64,000 nucleotides of DNA from Ohtaekwangia sp966211525 (GCA_966211525.1 CBIHOZ010000012.1:6829-70828), one strand, 5' to 3'; positions 44,778-53,799 are shown, numbered from the stretch's first letter. Translations and numbers: made by a program. The notes: a model not told the origin generated them from the letters alone.

Positions 44778-45003
44778 GGAGTTTAATACCGAAGCTCATT
44801 TGAAGATACGATACCAGAAACACCTGTATGTTGTTTTCTTTGATGAACACCCGGACGTTCTTACCTGCGATAACTGTACGAAGATAGTGCTACATCCGAT
44901 CTGGAAAGACTGGATCGTGCGCATCACCAGCCCATCCGTACGACAGCTGATGACCGTGACCAAGGCCGATTGTATCTTCGAAAAAAGTGATGCACTTCAA
45001 TAA
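44776..45003 (+). CDS. Hypothetical small protein, single plus-strand gene beside che operon
   Basis: A 75-residue protein with beta-rich composition (MEFNTEAHLKIRYQKHLYVV, CDNCTKIVLHPIWKDWIVRI). A CDNC motif is present but no second metal pair. The frame runs back to 44722, yet the ATG at 44776 starts a more protein-like sequence. It is the only plus-strand gene between 32355 and 54440 and converges on cheR. No family recognised. Confidence 0.5.
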   Translation: MEFNTEAHLKIRYQKHLYVVFFDEHPDVLTCDNCTKIVLHPIWKDWIVRITSPSVRQLMTVTKADCIFEKSDALQ

Positions 45004-45041
45004 GCTATATAGTTTTCCGGGAAGCATGCTGCACGATGATG

Positions 45042-45887
45042 TTATCGCTTTATAAATATTTTTGCTTCTATATCGAGCACACCAAACTGGTGCGGGTCGA
45101 TTAAAGGCATTACGGCATCGTAGAACCCGATCACAAGAAGTCCGCCGGGCTTCAGTGAGTCATGGAATTTCTTCAGTAGCTTAAGCTTCGCTCCGCTATC
45201 GAAGTATATCATAACATTCCGGCAGAAAATTATATCCTGGTTTATCGGGAACACATCCGTGATCAGGTTGTGGTAGTCAAACGATACATGGCGTATCAGG
45301 TTGCTGTTCATTTGGAACAATCCATCCCCCGTTGAGGAGTATTTTTTCAGCGAGCTGAACGGATTGAACTCTTTATAGTTCTGTTCATACTCCGAAAACT
45401 TCTGCGCATGGTAGCCACCCCGTTGTGCGTGGTCAATAGCCTGCCGGCTGATGTCTGTGGCCCATGCTATAACCCGCTTATCAAATTTTGACTCTTGTAG
45501 TACGATGCCGAAGGTATAGATCTCTTCACCGGAAGAACAGCCTGCATGCCAAACTGCGAGGTCATCTCTCTTGGCAAAATAGTTGTTCAGCATCGACAAC
45601 AGTTTTCGCCACAGTACAGGGTCGCGGAACATGGCCGTAAGCCCTACGCTGATCTCATCCATAAACGTATAGATGAAAGCCCTGTCGCGCAATATCAACC
45701 GCCATAACGCATGCACCGAGTCTACGTTAAAAACTCCAAGCGCACGTATTACCCTTCGCTTCAATGACAACCTTTCGTAACAGGTAAAATCGATACCATG
45801 TCGTTGAAAAATAGCATTCGTTAACGACTGAAGTTCTTCGTCTGAAACCGTGATCGCATCCACGGGTTTACCGAGTATCTCACTCAT
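45042..45887 (-). CDS. cheR: Chemoreceptor methyltransferase CheR
   Basis: A 281-residue SAM-dependent glutamate methyltransferase of chemoreceptors. The N-terminal helical domain (1-75) is followed by the Rossmann methyltransferase domain with VWHAGCSSGEEIYTFGIVL (SAM site), AWATDISRQAIDHAQRGGY, and IIFCRNVMIYFDSGAKLKLL, the CheR signature. It ends the chemotaxis operon, 66 bases after cheC. The receptor-binding beta subdomain appears present. With CheB it would set receptor methylation and hence adaptation. Confidence 0.95.
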   Translation of the reverse strand: MSEILGKPVDAITVSDEELQSLTNAIFQRHGIDFTCYERLSLKRRVIRALGVFNVDSVHALWRLILRDRAFIYTFMDEISVGLTAMFRDPVLWRKLLSMLNNYFAKRDDLAVWHAGCSSGEEIYTFGIVLQESKFDKRVIAWATDISRQAIDHAQRGGYHAQKFSEYEQNYKEFNPFSSLKKYSSTGDGLFQMNSNLIRHVSFDYHNLITDVFPINQDIIFCRNVMIYFDSGAKLKLLKKFHDSLKPGGLLVIGFYDAVMPLIDPHQFGVLDIEAKIFIKR

Positions 45888-45953
45888 ACACTTCTTCTAC
45901 TGCTTTTATCCCCGGTTTGATTTTTACTATATATCACCGCTAATATATATACG

Positions 45954-46571
45954 TCAGCAATGCACCGGTTTGGATTCTATCCGGTCAAAAATACCTTGAT
46001 CAACAACCCAGACGAAGCATGGCTTCAGCTCCGGATATTTCTCGATGGTAAAATGTATAGCATTCACGTATACCGATTCCGCTTCCTCGGCAAAATCATC
46101 ATAGATCATGTTCCGGAGGTTGCATGAAAAAGGCTTGACCAGAATCGGAATATTGCCATACATATTCAGGCGCAACGCATTGGACAGTTTAGTGATCACC
46201 GAGGCGGAGAGAATGTTATCGAGTTCCTTTATAAATTCCTCCTTGAAATCCATTAACGCTTCCTCCGTTCCGTATACCCGTTGCGAGAGCTGATCGAACT
46301 CGCGAGAGTTCAGCAACAAATAACTTTTAGCACATACTTCACCAATCACATCGGTGGCTACCAGCAGATCTGCATCATATCCCTCGATCTCTTTCAGATC
46401 TACCGTTTCATCATCTCCGTCTACTGCATGCAGCCCGTGATGTGCTTTCACATAACTGATATCGGTGCCTACAAATTTTGAAAACGAATGAGCCGCGTTT
46501 ATATAGCCGCTCTCAAATGCTTCCAACACACGTACTCCAGATTCTGTTTTTAGTATATCCGGTATAATCAT
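45954..46571 (-). CDS. CheC-like CheY-P phosphatase/CheD partner
   Basis: A 205-residue protein with two pseudo-repeats of the CheC/CheX/FliY fold. The second site has the phosphatase signature E-x-x-N (Glu116, Asn119 in EELDNILSASV-like context), while the first (around Glu17) has Glu20 where the motif expects Asn, so only one site looks active. CheC proteins dephosphorylate CheY-P and bind CheD, which is encoded in the same operon. It overlaps cheA by four bases (ATGA). The family call is from motif and context, since overall similarity is low. Confidence 0.7.
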   Translation of the reverse strand: MIIPDILKTESGVRVLEAFESGYINAAHSFSKFVGTDISYVKAHHGLHAVDGDDETVDLKEIEGYDADLLVATDVIGEVCAKSYLLLNSREFDQLSQRVYGTEEALMDFKEEFIKELDNILSASVITKLSNALRLNMYGNIPILVKPFSCNLRNMIYDDFAEEAESVYVNAIHFTIEKYPELKPCFVWVVDQGIFDRIESKPVHC

Positions 46572-48271
46572 AAACTTATTTTGTTATGTTGTGTATGACT
46601 GATCGTATTTAGTATACCCGGGATGCTTAGCACAAGGCATACCTTGCCATTGCCCAGGATGGTAACTCCGCTGATAAATGAAACACCATCGGCAGGTTTC
46701 TGGAGTGGCTTCTCGATGATCTCTTTTTGCTGCAACAGCTTATCAACAATAAAACCTACCCACTTGCCATTAAATGAGACTACCACAATTTCAAGTTTGG
46801 CTTCGGGATGAAATCGTTCCAGTGTTGCCATGTTGCTTCGCTCCTGCCGGAACAGATCGTTGAGAAACAACAACGATATGGTTCTGCCTTGATAAACAGT
46901 AATCAACCCGTTTGCTACTGTATGTATATCTGATTTATATATGGATATAACGCGCTCGGTATACGACAGCGGAATCGCAAAAGTCTCATTGTCCAATTCA
47001 AACAACAACGTAGACTTAACCGCCATGGAAGATGGAAGCCGAAGAAAGAATGTAGTTCCCTCGCCTACCTTTGTCTCAATATATACCGTACCGCCAATAG
47101 AATCCAGTGCACGCTTTACAACATCCATGCCTACACCTCTGCCGGCAAGGGAAGTAACTTCATCCATTGTAGAGAAACCCGGCTCGAAGATCAGCATCAT
47201 AATGTCGTTGTCACTCCACTGTGATGCCTCGGACAAGCTAAGCATACCTTTCTCAACAGCTTTTTTACGAATGCGAGCCGCATCTATACCACCTCCGTCA
47301 TCCCGTATAGCGATAATTACTATATCTGATTCGCTGCTGGCTTCAAGCGTAACACTCCCCTGCTCCTCTTTACCGCGCTGCTTTCGTATAGCCGGCTTTT
47401 CTATACCATGACTAATCGCGTTACGCACCAGGTGAATAAGTGAATCGCTGATCACCTGAAGTATATTCCGATCAATCTCGGTTTCGGTACCCTTCAGTTT
47501 TAGTATTACATTTTTCTCTTCCTTCGCAGCAGCATCACGTACGATCCGATGGAATTTCTTGAAGAGAAAATCAACCGGCACAAGTCGTACGTCCATCACC
47601 GAATATTGCAGATCGGATGATATACGATTGAGTCGTGAATACTCACTGGCATTATGCCTGCCTGAAGTAATAATACGGTCGCGTTCGATCACGAGCTCAC
47701 CCACCAGGTTCAACAGGTTGTCCAGTTTCTGCACGGGCACCTGCACGAGGTGTGAAAATGAGAGCTTCGTTTCGGTTGTCTCATCAACTTCATCGCTGCC
47801 GAGTATATCCAGTAAATCTGCAGATATTGTATTTTGAAGACCTGCTGCTGCAGGTATATTTTGATCTATATTAACCGGCTGTTCCGTAAGCGCATTGCGC
47901 AGCATCACTTCCAGCTTGGTTTTTATACCTCTATATTTAACTTCTTTCGGATTTCTGACTGCATCGATCAGTTCACTCAGTATGTCGGCGGCTTTATAAA
48001 CCGACACAAACATCTCCGGACTGATCATTACTCTTCCCTCACGTACTGCGCCAAAAAGATCTTCCAGCGCATGTGCAAGTTCGGCAATGCTTTCAAAGCC
48101 CATACCCGTGGCGTTGCCTTTCAACGTATGAGTAATTCGAAACAACGCATGAACTGATTTTATATCCGCGGGATTTTTTTCCAGGATCGTGAGAAGCCGG
48201 TTGATCTCCGTATAGTTCTCGATCGCTTCCGTCAAAAATATATCGCGATATTCTTCTTCTTTTGTACTCAT
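46568..48271 (-). CDS. cheA: Chemotaxis histidine kinase CheA
   Basis: A 567-residue class II histidine kinase. Domain order: HPt P1 (1-110) with acceptor His48 in RITHTLKGN, a short linker with little room for a P2 domain, P3 dimerisation helices (about 175-235), P4 ATPase (HLVRNAISHGIE, DDGGGID, GRGVGMDVVK) and a C-terminal CheW-like P5 domain (about 410-560). The near absence of P2, the CheY/CheB docking domain, is visible from length. It overlaps cheB (ATGA) and cheC (ATGA), so the three are translationally coupled. It would form signalling arrays with CheW and the soluble receptor. Confidence 0.95.
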   Translation of the reverse strand: MSTKEEEYRDIFLTEAIENYTEINRLLTILEKNPADIKSVHALFRITHTLKGNATGMGFESIAELAHALEDLFGAVREGRVMISPEMFVSVYKAADILSELIDAVRNPKEVKYRGIKTKLEVMLRNALTEQPVNIDQNIPAAAGLQNTISADLLDILGSDEVDETTETKLSFSHLVQVPVQKLDNLLNLVGELVIERDRIITSGRHNASEYSRLNRISSDLQYSVMDVRLVPVDFLFKKFHRIVRDAAAKEEKNVILKLKGTETEIDRNILQVISDSLIHLVRNAISHGIEKPAIRKQRGKEEQGSVTLEASSESDIVIIAIRDDGGGIDAARIRKKAVEKGMLSLSEASQWSDNDIMMLIFEPGFSTMDEVTSLAGRGVGMDVVKRALDSIGGTVYIETKVGEGTTFFLRLPSSMAVKSTLLFELDNETFAIPLSYTERVISIYKSDIHTVANGLITVYQGRTISLLFLNDLFRQERSNMATLERFHPEAKLEIVVVSFNGKWVGFIVDKLLQQKEIIEKPLQKPADGVSFISGVTILGNGKVCLVLSIPGILNTISHTQHNKISL

Positions 48272-49296
48272 GCTCTATATAATTTCCGGGTGATGAACTC
48301 AGGAATTTCCTGGATCGATAATTTATACCGTGCAGCTCCGGATTCAAACGCAGCGCGCGGCATTCCATATACCACTGAAGAAGTCTCGTCCTGTGCAATG
48401 GTAACACCACCGCATTCTTTTATTTTTTGTAACCCTGCTACACCATCTTTACCCATGCCGGTAAGAATCACAGCAAGGGCACGTGATCCATATACCTCGG
48501 CGATGGATTCAAACAGACAGTCTACCGAAGGATTGTTGAATTCTTTATATATATCGTTAACAAATGTGATCACCGGCTTGTGCCGTTCATCTCTCACAAC
48601 ACGGATATTAGAGGTGCCGGGAGCGAAGTATATATGATTTGGCATCATCACTTCACCATCCTGCAAAACCGTTACACGCCTTGACGAAGTTTCGTTAAGA
48701 CGATTAGCAAGGGACTCTATAAACAAGTCCGGCATGTGCTGTGCCACCAGTACTGGCACATCTATATATTCCGGCAGGTTCTGCACAATATATTCAATCG
48801 TTTTTGGTCCACCGGTGGAAACACCTAATGCTATAATATCAAACTGCTTGTTCTTGCGTGGCGTTGCTATAGCATTAGGACTTGCAGAGACGTTGTCCCT
48901 GACCGAGGCTTCATATACCACGCTTCGTAAACGACCGTAGCCTGCATCGATCTCAAACTTGGCGGGTTTACTCAAAAACATAAATGCGCCTTGCTCCAAT
49001 GCACTATATATTTTCGGATCTGAATGATGCAATGCACTTAGCACAATGATAGGCACAGACATTTCTTTCGTTAATGTCGTTACTACATATAGCCCATCGT
49101 ATTGCGGCATAATCATGTTCGTAATAATTACATCGGGTTTCAGTTCTCTTGCTTTCACGACACCATCAAAACCATTTGCTGCAGAAGCGATCACATCAAT
49201 CCTTCCGTCTTCGCGCAGAAGATCGGAAAGAAGAATGCGCATAAACGCAGAGTCTTCTATAAGCAACGTTTTGATTTTCTTGTCCTCCACACGCAA
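48268..49296 (-). CDS. cheB: CheB methylesterase with Asn at the receiver phospho-acceptor site
   Basis: A 342-residue protein. The receiver domain (1-125) has IEDS and a Lys in LSKP, but reads VIITNMIMP, so Asn60 stands where the phospho-acceptor Asp should be. The codon is AAC, checked in the sequence. The methylesterase domain (about 150-340) keeps the catalytic triad: Ser160 in GVSTGGP, His187 in AQHMP and Asp284 in GMGKDGVAGL. CheB normally demethylates/deamidates receptors when phosphorylated; this one should not be switched that way and may be regulated by docking or be constitutive. It overlaps cheA by four bases. Confidence 0.93.
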   Translation of the reverse strand: MRVEDKKIKTLLIEDSAFMRILLSDLLREDGRIDVIASAANGFDGVVKARELKPDVIITNMIMPQYDGLYVVTTLTKEMSVPIIVLSALHHSDPKIYSALEQGAFMFLSKPAKFEIDAGYGRLRSVVYEASVRDNVSASPNAIATPRKNKQFDIIALGVSTGGPKTIEYIVQNLPEYIDVPVLVAQHMPDLFIESLANRLNETSSRRVTVLQDGEVMMPNHIYFAPGTSNIRVVRDERHKPVITFVNDIYKEFNNPSVDCLFESIAEVYGSRALAVILTGMGKDGVAGLQKIKECGGVTIAQDETSSVVYGMPRAAFESGAARYKLSIQEIPEFITRKLYRA

Positions 49297-49300
49297 GAGT

Positions 49301-49657
49301 CTAAAGCGCCTGAACAGTTTCCAGCAAGTGTTCTGCTGTAAAAGGTTTTATGATATATGCTTTTGCTCCCAGTGATATTCCTTCCTGTATAACTGATTCC
49401 TGTCCCACGGCACTGATCATGATCACCTTTGCCGGAAGACCTTCGTCCCGAAATACTTTCAGTACATCGGTTCCGATCATATCCGGAAGAATATTATCGA
49501 GGGTGATTATACCCGGCTTCAGTTCAAAAGCCATATCGATAGCCTGTTCACCATTGGCAGCTTCTCCTACTACCTGAAATCCATTGTGCAGCAACACATC
49601 TTTGATAATGGTTCGCATGTAACGGGAATCATCTACGATCAATACATTTTTATTCAT
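49301..49657 (-). CDS. cheY: CheY-type single receiver
   Basis: A 118-residue receiver domain with VDDS, acceptor Asp54 in IITLDNILP, Ser in ISAV, and Lys in IIKPF. In this position of a chemotaxis operon it is the CheY output that would signal to the motility machinery. No flagellar genes are visible, so the output in this bacterium may be gliding or twitching rather than flagella; that is inference. It starts 17 bases after cheD and ends four bases before cheB. Confidence 0.93.
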   Translation of the reverse strand: MNKNVLIVDDSRYMRTIIKDVLLHNGFQVVGEAANGEQAIDMAFELKPGIITLDNILPDMIGTDVLKVFRDEGLPAKVIMISAVGQESVIQEGISLGAKAYIIKPFTAEHLLETVQAL

Positions 49658-49674
49658 ACCGATTTTTTTACTCT

Positions 49675-50103
49675 TTAAATGATATACTCTTCCTGCTCTG
49701 CTGTAGAGATGGTCAACTCCTGCGTAACACTGTTAAAGCGTACGGACCGCGGCTTCGTTCCTCCCAGGTCAGAACCTGATATATATATCTTTCTTTCTTG
49801 CAACAACCCCAGGATGGCTTGTGCATTGTGCCGGCCCGCGTCTATAGCGGAGTCTAATACACCTGCGCCACCTGCAATTTTGGCGCGAAGCCTGTTCACA
49901 TCTCCGCCTTTGCGTTGCAGTTTATATAGTAATTCATCAATCATTTCGCCGGCACAGGAAACCGGTATACATGCACCTCCGGAAACCTTGCGTATCCGGT
50001 CGGTTACAAACAATGCTATACAAGCGTCCAGTCGGTCGCACACCAGTTCAACCGGTCTTACAGAAACCTCAACTTCGTTCACACTTAACATCCGCGACAT
50101 CAT
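49675..50103 (-). CDS. cheD: CheD-like receptor deamidase with altered catalytic residues
   Basis: A 142-residue CheD-family protein, shown by RLRAKIAGGAGVLDSAIDAGRHNAQAIL and GGTKPRSVRFNSVTQELTIS. The catalytic Cys appears as Cys28 (RLDACIAL). By alignment from memory to Thermotoga CheD, the catalytic His (AHxML) is Cys45 (GGACIPVS) and the Thr six residues before the Cys is Cys22. Deamidase activity is therefore doubtful, and the protein may act only as a CheC partner. It overlaps cheW by four bases. Confidence 0.82.
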   Translation of the reverse strand: MMSRMLSVNEVEVSVRPVELVCDRLDACIALFVTDRIRKVSGGACIPVSCAGEMIDELLYKLQRKGGDVNRLRAKIAGGAGVLDSAIDAGRHNAQAILGLLQERKIYISGSDLGGTKPRSVRFNSVTQELTISTAEQEEYII

Positions 50104-50609
50104 ACCAATGCTGTTTGCTTCTTAAAGACTTGTTGTTCTTCGTACTGATTCAACACTTTAAAAATATCGATCATAATAATGAGTCGCTTCTCCAGCTTTA
50201 CAATACCCTTTATATAGGATTGTTCATTATTACCATCGCCTGCCAGCGTAAATTCTTCGATAGCCGATTCTGCAATGGAAAGTGTATTGGGTACATCCTT
50301 TACCAGCACACCCATTTTATACTCGGAGCTATCAACAACCAATGTAAAATTGCTACCGGCATGTTCATTCACGGTTTTACGAAGACCAAACTTTTCCTCC
50401 AGGTCAAGCATCGCGATGATATTACCGCGAATGTTTGAAACACCTTTTATGAACGCTGGCTTTTGTGGCACGCGCGTTATAGCAGGCGTAAGCACAACTT
50501 CCTTGATCTGATCAATATTCAGCCCATACTCCTCATCCCCCAAACGGAACACTACGATCTGTACCATGCGTACATGGTTCGTCTCGTTCCTTGCTTCTTC
50601 CTGCTTCAT
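50100..50609 (-). CDS. cheW: Chemotaxis coupling protein CheW
   Basis: A 169-residue CheW-like protein. The double beta-barrel is shown by VFRLGDEEYGLNIDQIKEVV, ITRVPQKPAFIKGVSNIRGNIIAMLDLEEKFGL and the KMGVLVKDVPNTLSI and GIVKLEKRLIIMIDI strands. It links CheA to the receptor. An N-terminal extension of about 12 charged residues precedes the domain. It lies 58 bases after the receptor gene and overlaps cheD (ATGA). Confidence 0.94.
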   Translation of the reverse strand: MKQEEARNETNHVRMVQIVVFRLGDEEYGLNIDQIKEVVLTPAITRVPQKPAFIKGVSNIRGNIIAMLDLEEKFGLRKTVNEHAGSNFTLVVDSSEYKMGVLVKDVPNTLSIAESAIEEFTLAGDGNNEQSYIKGIVKLEKRLIIMIDIFKVLNQYEEQQVFKKQTALV

Positions 50610-50667
50610 ATCGTTGCCGTTAATAGTTACACGTTATACGTTAATAGTCTATACTCACTATATATAG

Positions 50668-53031
50668 TTAAGACTTGCTGAGTTTGAATTGCTGTATACC
50701 GGCCTGAAGTTCGGCTGCTACAGCTGCGAGTTCATCGCCGGCACGTGAGATCTCCTGCATGCCACTGTTCATCTGCTGACTTGAGCTTGCAACCTGCTGG
50801 GTACCCGCTGCCGTCTCTTCTGCGACAACAACAATCTGCTCTATATTTTTTACAACACTATCGATAGCGCCTTTTTGCCCTAATGCTGCTTCAAGAATAG
50901 ATTTAGAGAAACTGAAAGTCTCATCTGTTGATTTCGTAATCTCCTGGAATATACGCTCGGATTCTTCTGTCGCGAGGTGACCTTCTTTTACACTTGCTTC
51001 CATTGTCTCAATGGCTTTGCCGGCTGCGTTGGTATCTTTCTGTACATCGGCTATAATCTTTTCAATTTCTACAGCCGATTTCCGGGAGTCTTCTGCAAGC
51101 TTGCGTATCTCTTCGGCAACTACAGCAAAGCCTCTTCCGGCATCACCGGCACGCGCAGCTTCAATCGCAGCATTCAAGGCGAGTAAATTTGTCTGACTCG
51201 CTATATCTGTAATGACACGCAACGTACGGCCTATTTCTTCTGAACGCTTGGTGAGTACATTTATAGACTGCGCTGTGAGACTGGCAGACTCTTTTATACC
51301 ACTCATGTTCTTCACCAGGTGCTTTACTGTTTTCAAACCAGCGTTAGAACTTTCCAAACCACGCTCGGCAGCTTTGTTGATGAAGCCTGCTTTCTTTTCC
51401 ATATCCGCTGCAGAGCTCATAACGTGATTGGCAAGCTTCGATGATTCATCCGTACGTTGTGCCTGATCCTGTGCACCCTTTGCCATCTGTGCTATAGCAG
51501 CAGCAACTTCGGTTGTATTGCGTTTCATATCTTCTGTCTTCTTTTGCAGAAGGTCAGACGACTTCGCTACTACATCAGAGCCCTGACTGATATTACTCAG
51601 CACAGACGTGAGATTATCCAATGTCTTATTGATCTCCTGTGTAAGACCGCTGTTGTCAACAGATGTATCGCAACGCATGCTCAGATTGCCGCTGGCCATC
51701 GCTTTGATTACGCGAATAACGGCCGTCATATCAAGTGCAAACTTTACAACCTTGAATGGTCTTCCGTTCAGATCCAGTATCGGGTTGTACGAGGCCTGAA
51801 TATATATTTCGTTACCAAATTTATCGATGCGGGTATATGTACCTACGAAGAATTCTCCTTTGTTGAGTCTGCGCCAGAAATCTTTATACTCTTCACTGCG
51901 GGCATAGGCAGGATCTACAAACATGCTATGGTGCTTACCTTTCACTTCATGAAGTGAGTATCCCATGCCGTTCAGAAAATTCTCGTTCGCGGTAATCACG
52001 GTGCCGTCCATATTCATCTCCACCGCCGTGTTCGATTTCCCGATCGCATTCAACTGCCCTTCATAATCAGCATTTTTAAGTTTCTGAAGGCTGGCATCCA
52101 CACCGATCTTTATAATCTTGATCACATTTCCACTCTCATCTTTCACCGGTGTATAGCTGGCTTGTATCCATACATCGGATCCATCACTTGCTACACGTTT
52201 AAATTCACCCGTCTGCGGTTTACCCTTGCGCAAGTCGTCCCAGAAACGTTCATATTCTTTTGACCTGACATATTCGGCATCACAAAAAATACGATGGTGT
52301 TTGCCAACAATTTCGTGCTCGCTATATTTTAAAGCTTCTAAGAAAAGATTATTTGCTTTTACAACCGTTCCATTCGTTTCAAACTCAATCAAGGCATTGG
52401 TCATGTTGATAGCTTCCAACTGCCCTGCTATTTCCAGCTGCGATTTCCGAAGTTCTTCTTCGCGTACGATCTGGTCGGTAATATCATAACGCAACCCTAT
52501 ATATTTGATAGGTTTACCATTGGGTCCTAATACCGGTGCTATAACCGCATCTACCCAATAAGGTGTACCATCTTTGCGTCTGTTCTTAATGACACCGCGA
52601 AACGTTTTTCCCTTACCAATGGTTGCCCACAATTCCTTGAATACTGCTTTCGGTGTATCCGGGTGACGGAACATACTGTGTGGCTGACCTATACATTCTT
52701 CGCGCGTATACTGCGACACTTCGCAAAGTTTATCATTCACGTAAATGATATTTCCTTTCAGATCCGCTTCTGAAACAATGCATGAAACATTGATCTGTTC
52801 CATACGTGCTTCCAACTCGCGCTGCATTTGTTCCAGCTTCAAAACCGATTCATCCTGCACGGGCTCCTGCGCACCGGCAGCTATATTTACCGGTGACACG
52901 TCATTTGATCCATTCGCCTGGGTATATACATTTTTATTCATGGTCTTTTTTATTTCAACATCAGCAATGTCTGTCGCGGGCTCGCGCACAGGCAGTACAG
53001 ATTCTTTCTTCAGATTTTTACCTAATGCCAT
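50668..53031 (-). CDS. Soluble PAS-containing methyl-accepting chemotaxis protein
   Basis: A 787-residue chemoreceptor with no transmembrane segment. After a charged N-terminus come three PAS domains (about 80-190, 200-315, 320-430; the first ends with YIGLRYDITDQ), a HAMP-like stretch near 440-490, and a long helical signalling domain whose hairpin tip carries ITDIASQTNLLALNAAIEAARAG and GFAVVAEEIRKLAEDS. The C-terminus has no CheR-binding pentapeptide. Its soluble nature, PAS input (redox, heme or flavin by family) and position next to a ParA gene fit a cytoplasmic array. It is the only receptor in the operon. Confidence 0.95.
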   Translation of the reverse strand: MALGKNLKKESVLPVREPATDIADVEIKKTMNKNVYTQANGSNDVSPVNIAAGAQEPVQDESVLKLEQMQRELEARMEQINVSCIVSEADLKGNIIYVNDKLCEVSQYTREECIGQPHSMFRHPDTPKAVFKELWATIGKGKTFRGVIKNRRKDGTPYWVDAVIAPVLGPNGKPIKYIGLRYDITDQIVREEELRKSQLEIAGQLEAINMTNALIEFETNGTVVKANNLFLEALKYSEHEIVGKHHRIFCDAEYVRSKEYERFWDDLRKGKPQTGEFKRVASDGSDVWIQASYTPVKDESGNVIKIIKIGVDASLQKLKNADYEGQLNAIGKSNTAVEMNMDGTVITANENFLNGMGYSLHEVKGKHHSMFVDPAYARSEEYKDFWRRLNKGEFFVGTYTRIDKFGNEIYIQASYNPILDLNGRPFKVVKFALDMTAVIRVIKAMASGNLSMRCDTSVDNSGLTQEINKTLDNLTSVLSNISQGSDVVAKSSDLLQKKTEDMKRNTTEVAAAIAQMAKGAQDQAQRTDESSKLANHVMSSAADMEKKAGFINKAAERGLESSNAGLKTVKHLVKNMSGIKESASLTAQSINVLTKRSEEIGRTLRVITDIASQTNLLALNAAIEAARAGDAGRGFAVVAEEIRKLAEDSRKSAVEIEKIIADVQKDTNAAGKAIETMEASVKEGHLATEESERIFQEITKSTDETFSFSKSILEAALGQKGAIDSVVKNIEQIVVVAEETAAGTQQVASSSQQMNSGMQEISRAGDELAAVAAELQAGIQQFKLSKS

Positions 53032-53037
53032 AATGGT

Positions 53038-53799
53038 TTATTTATCGGTAGCGGTTCGTATCGTTTTTATAAATTCAGCAGCAAAGCTGATATAGTCTTG
53101 TGCACTGGAAGAAGCCGGAGCATACTGGATAACACTGGCCCCGAACGATGGCGCTTCAGACGCTTTTACATTTGCCCGTATATGGTTTTTGAAGATCTTC
53201 AACTTGTAATTGTCCTGTATATAGGACACGATCTCGGCATTCAGATTCTTGCGCTTATCAACGAGCACTGGCAAAACACCGAATACACGTAAATCAGGAT
53301 TAAGACTTTGCTGCACCTTTGTAACGGACTGCAACATCAGGTCAAGACCTCGAACCGACAAGACTTCAAGCTGCAAGGGTATAATGATACCATCCGATGC
53401 ACACAAAGCATTTGCCGTAAGCAGCGAAAGTGCAGGCGGACAATCTATCAGTATATAGTCATAATCGGCAGCAACAGGATGCAACGCCTGCGTGAGAATA
53501 GTATACCGATCTTCAATTTTGGAGAGGGCCAGTTCAACATCAGCGAGTTTCATGTTGCCGGGCAGCAGGTGCATACCTTCGCAGGTAACTCGCGCATCTG
53601 CCAATGATGCTTCTTCAAACAGCACATCGCTCAACGTAACGACAGCATCCGTGGCGCCCAGCGAGTAACTTAAATTACCCTGGGCATCAAGGTCTACCAG
53701 CAGAACACGACATCCGCGTTTGGCAAGTGCCGCACCCAGATTTAGTGTTGTTGTAGTTTTGCCCGTTCCGCCTTTATGATTAACTATAGAAATGATCAT
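53038..53799 (-). CDS. ParA-family ATPase, chemosensory array positioning type
   Basis: A 253-residue ParA/MinD-type ATPase with the deviant Walker A NHKGGTGKTTTTLNLG, Walker A' VLLVDLDAQGN and Walker B ILIDCPPALS. A lone ParA without ParB, first in an operon with a soluble receptor, matches the ParC/PpfA type that places cytoplasmic chemoreceptor clusters at cell poles or midcell. A plasmid or chromosome partition role is less likely given the absence of parB or parS. Six bases separate it from the receptor gene. Confidence 0.85.
   Translation of the reverse strand: MIISIVNHKGGTGKTTTTLNLGAALAKRGCRVLLVDLDAQGNLSYSLGATDAVVTLSDVLFEEASLADARVTCEGMHLLPGNMKLADVELALSKIEDRYTILTQALHPVAADYDYILIDCPPALSLLTANALCASDGIIIPLQLEVLSVRGLDLMLQSVTKVQQSLNPDLRVFGVLPVLVDKRKNLNAEIVSYIQDNYKLKIFKNHIRANVKASEAPSFGASVIQYAPASSSAQDYISFAAEFIKTIRTATDK

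Noticed and set aside
53038..53799. ParA as a plasmid or chromosome partition protein
   Set aside because: There is no parB or parS-like site nearby and it is operonic with a soluble chemoreceptor.
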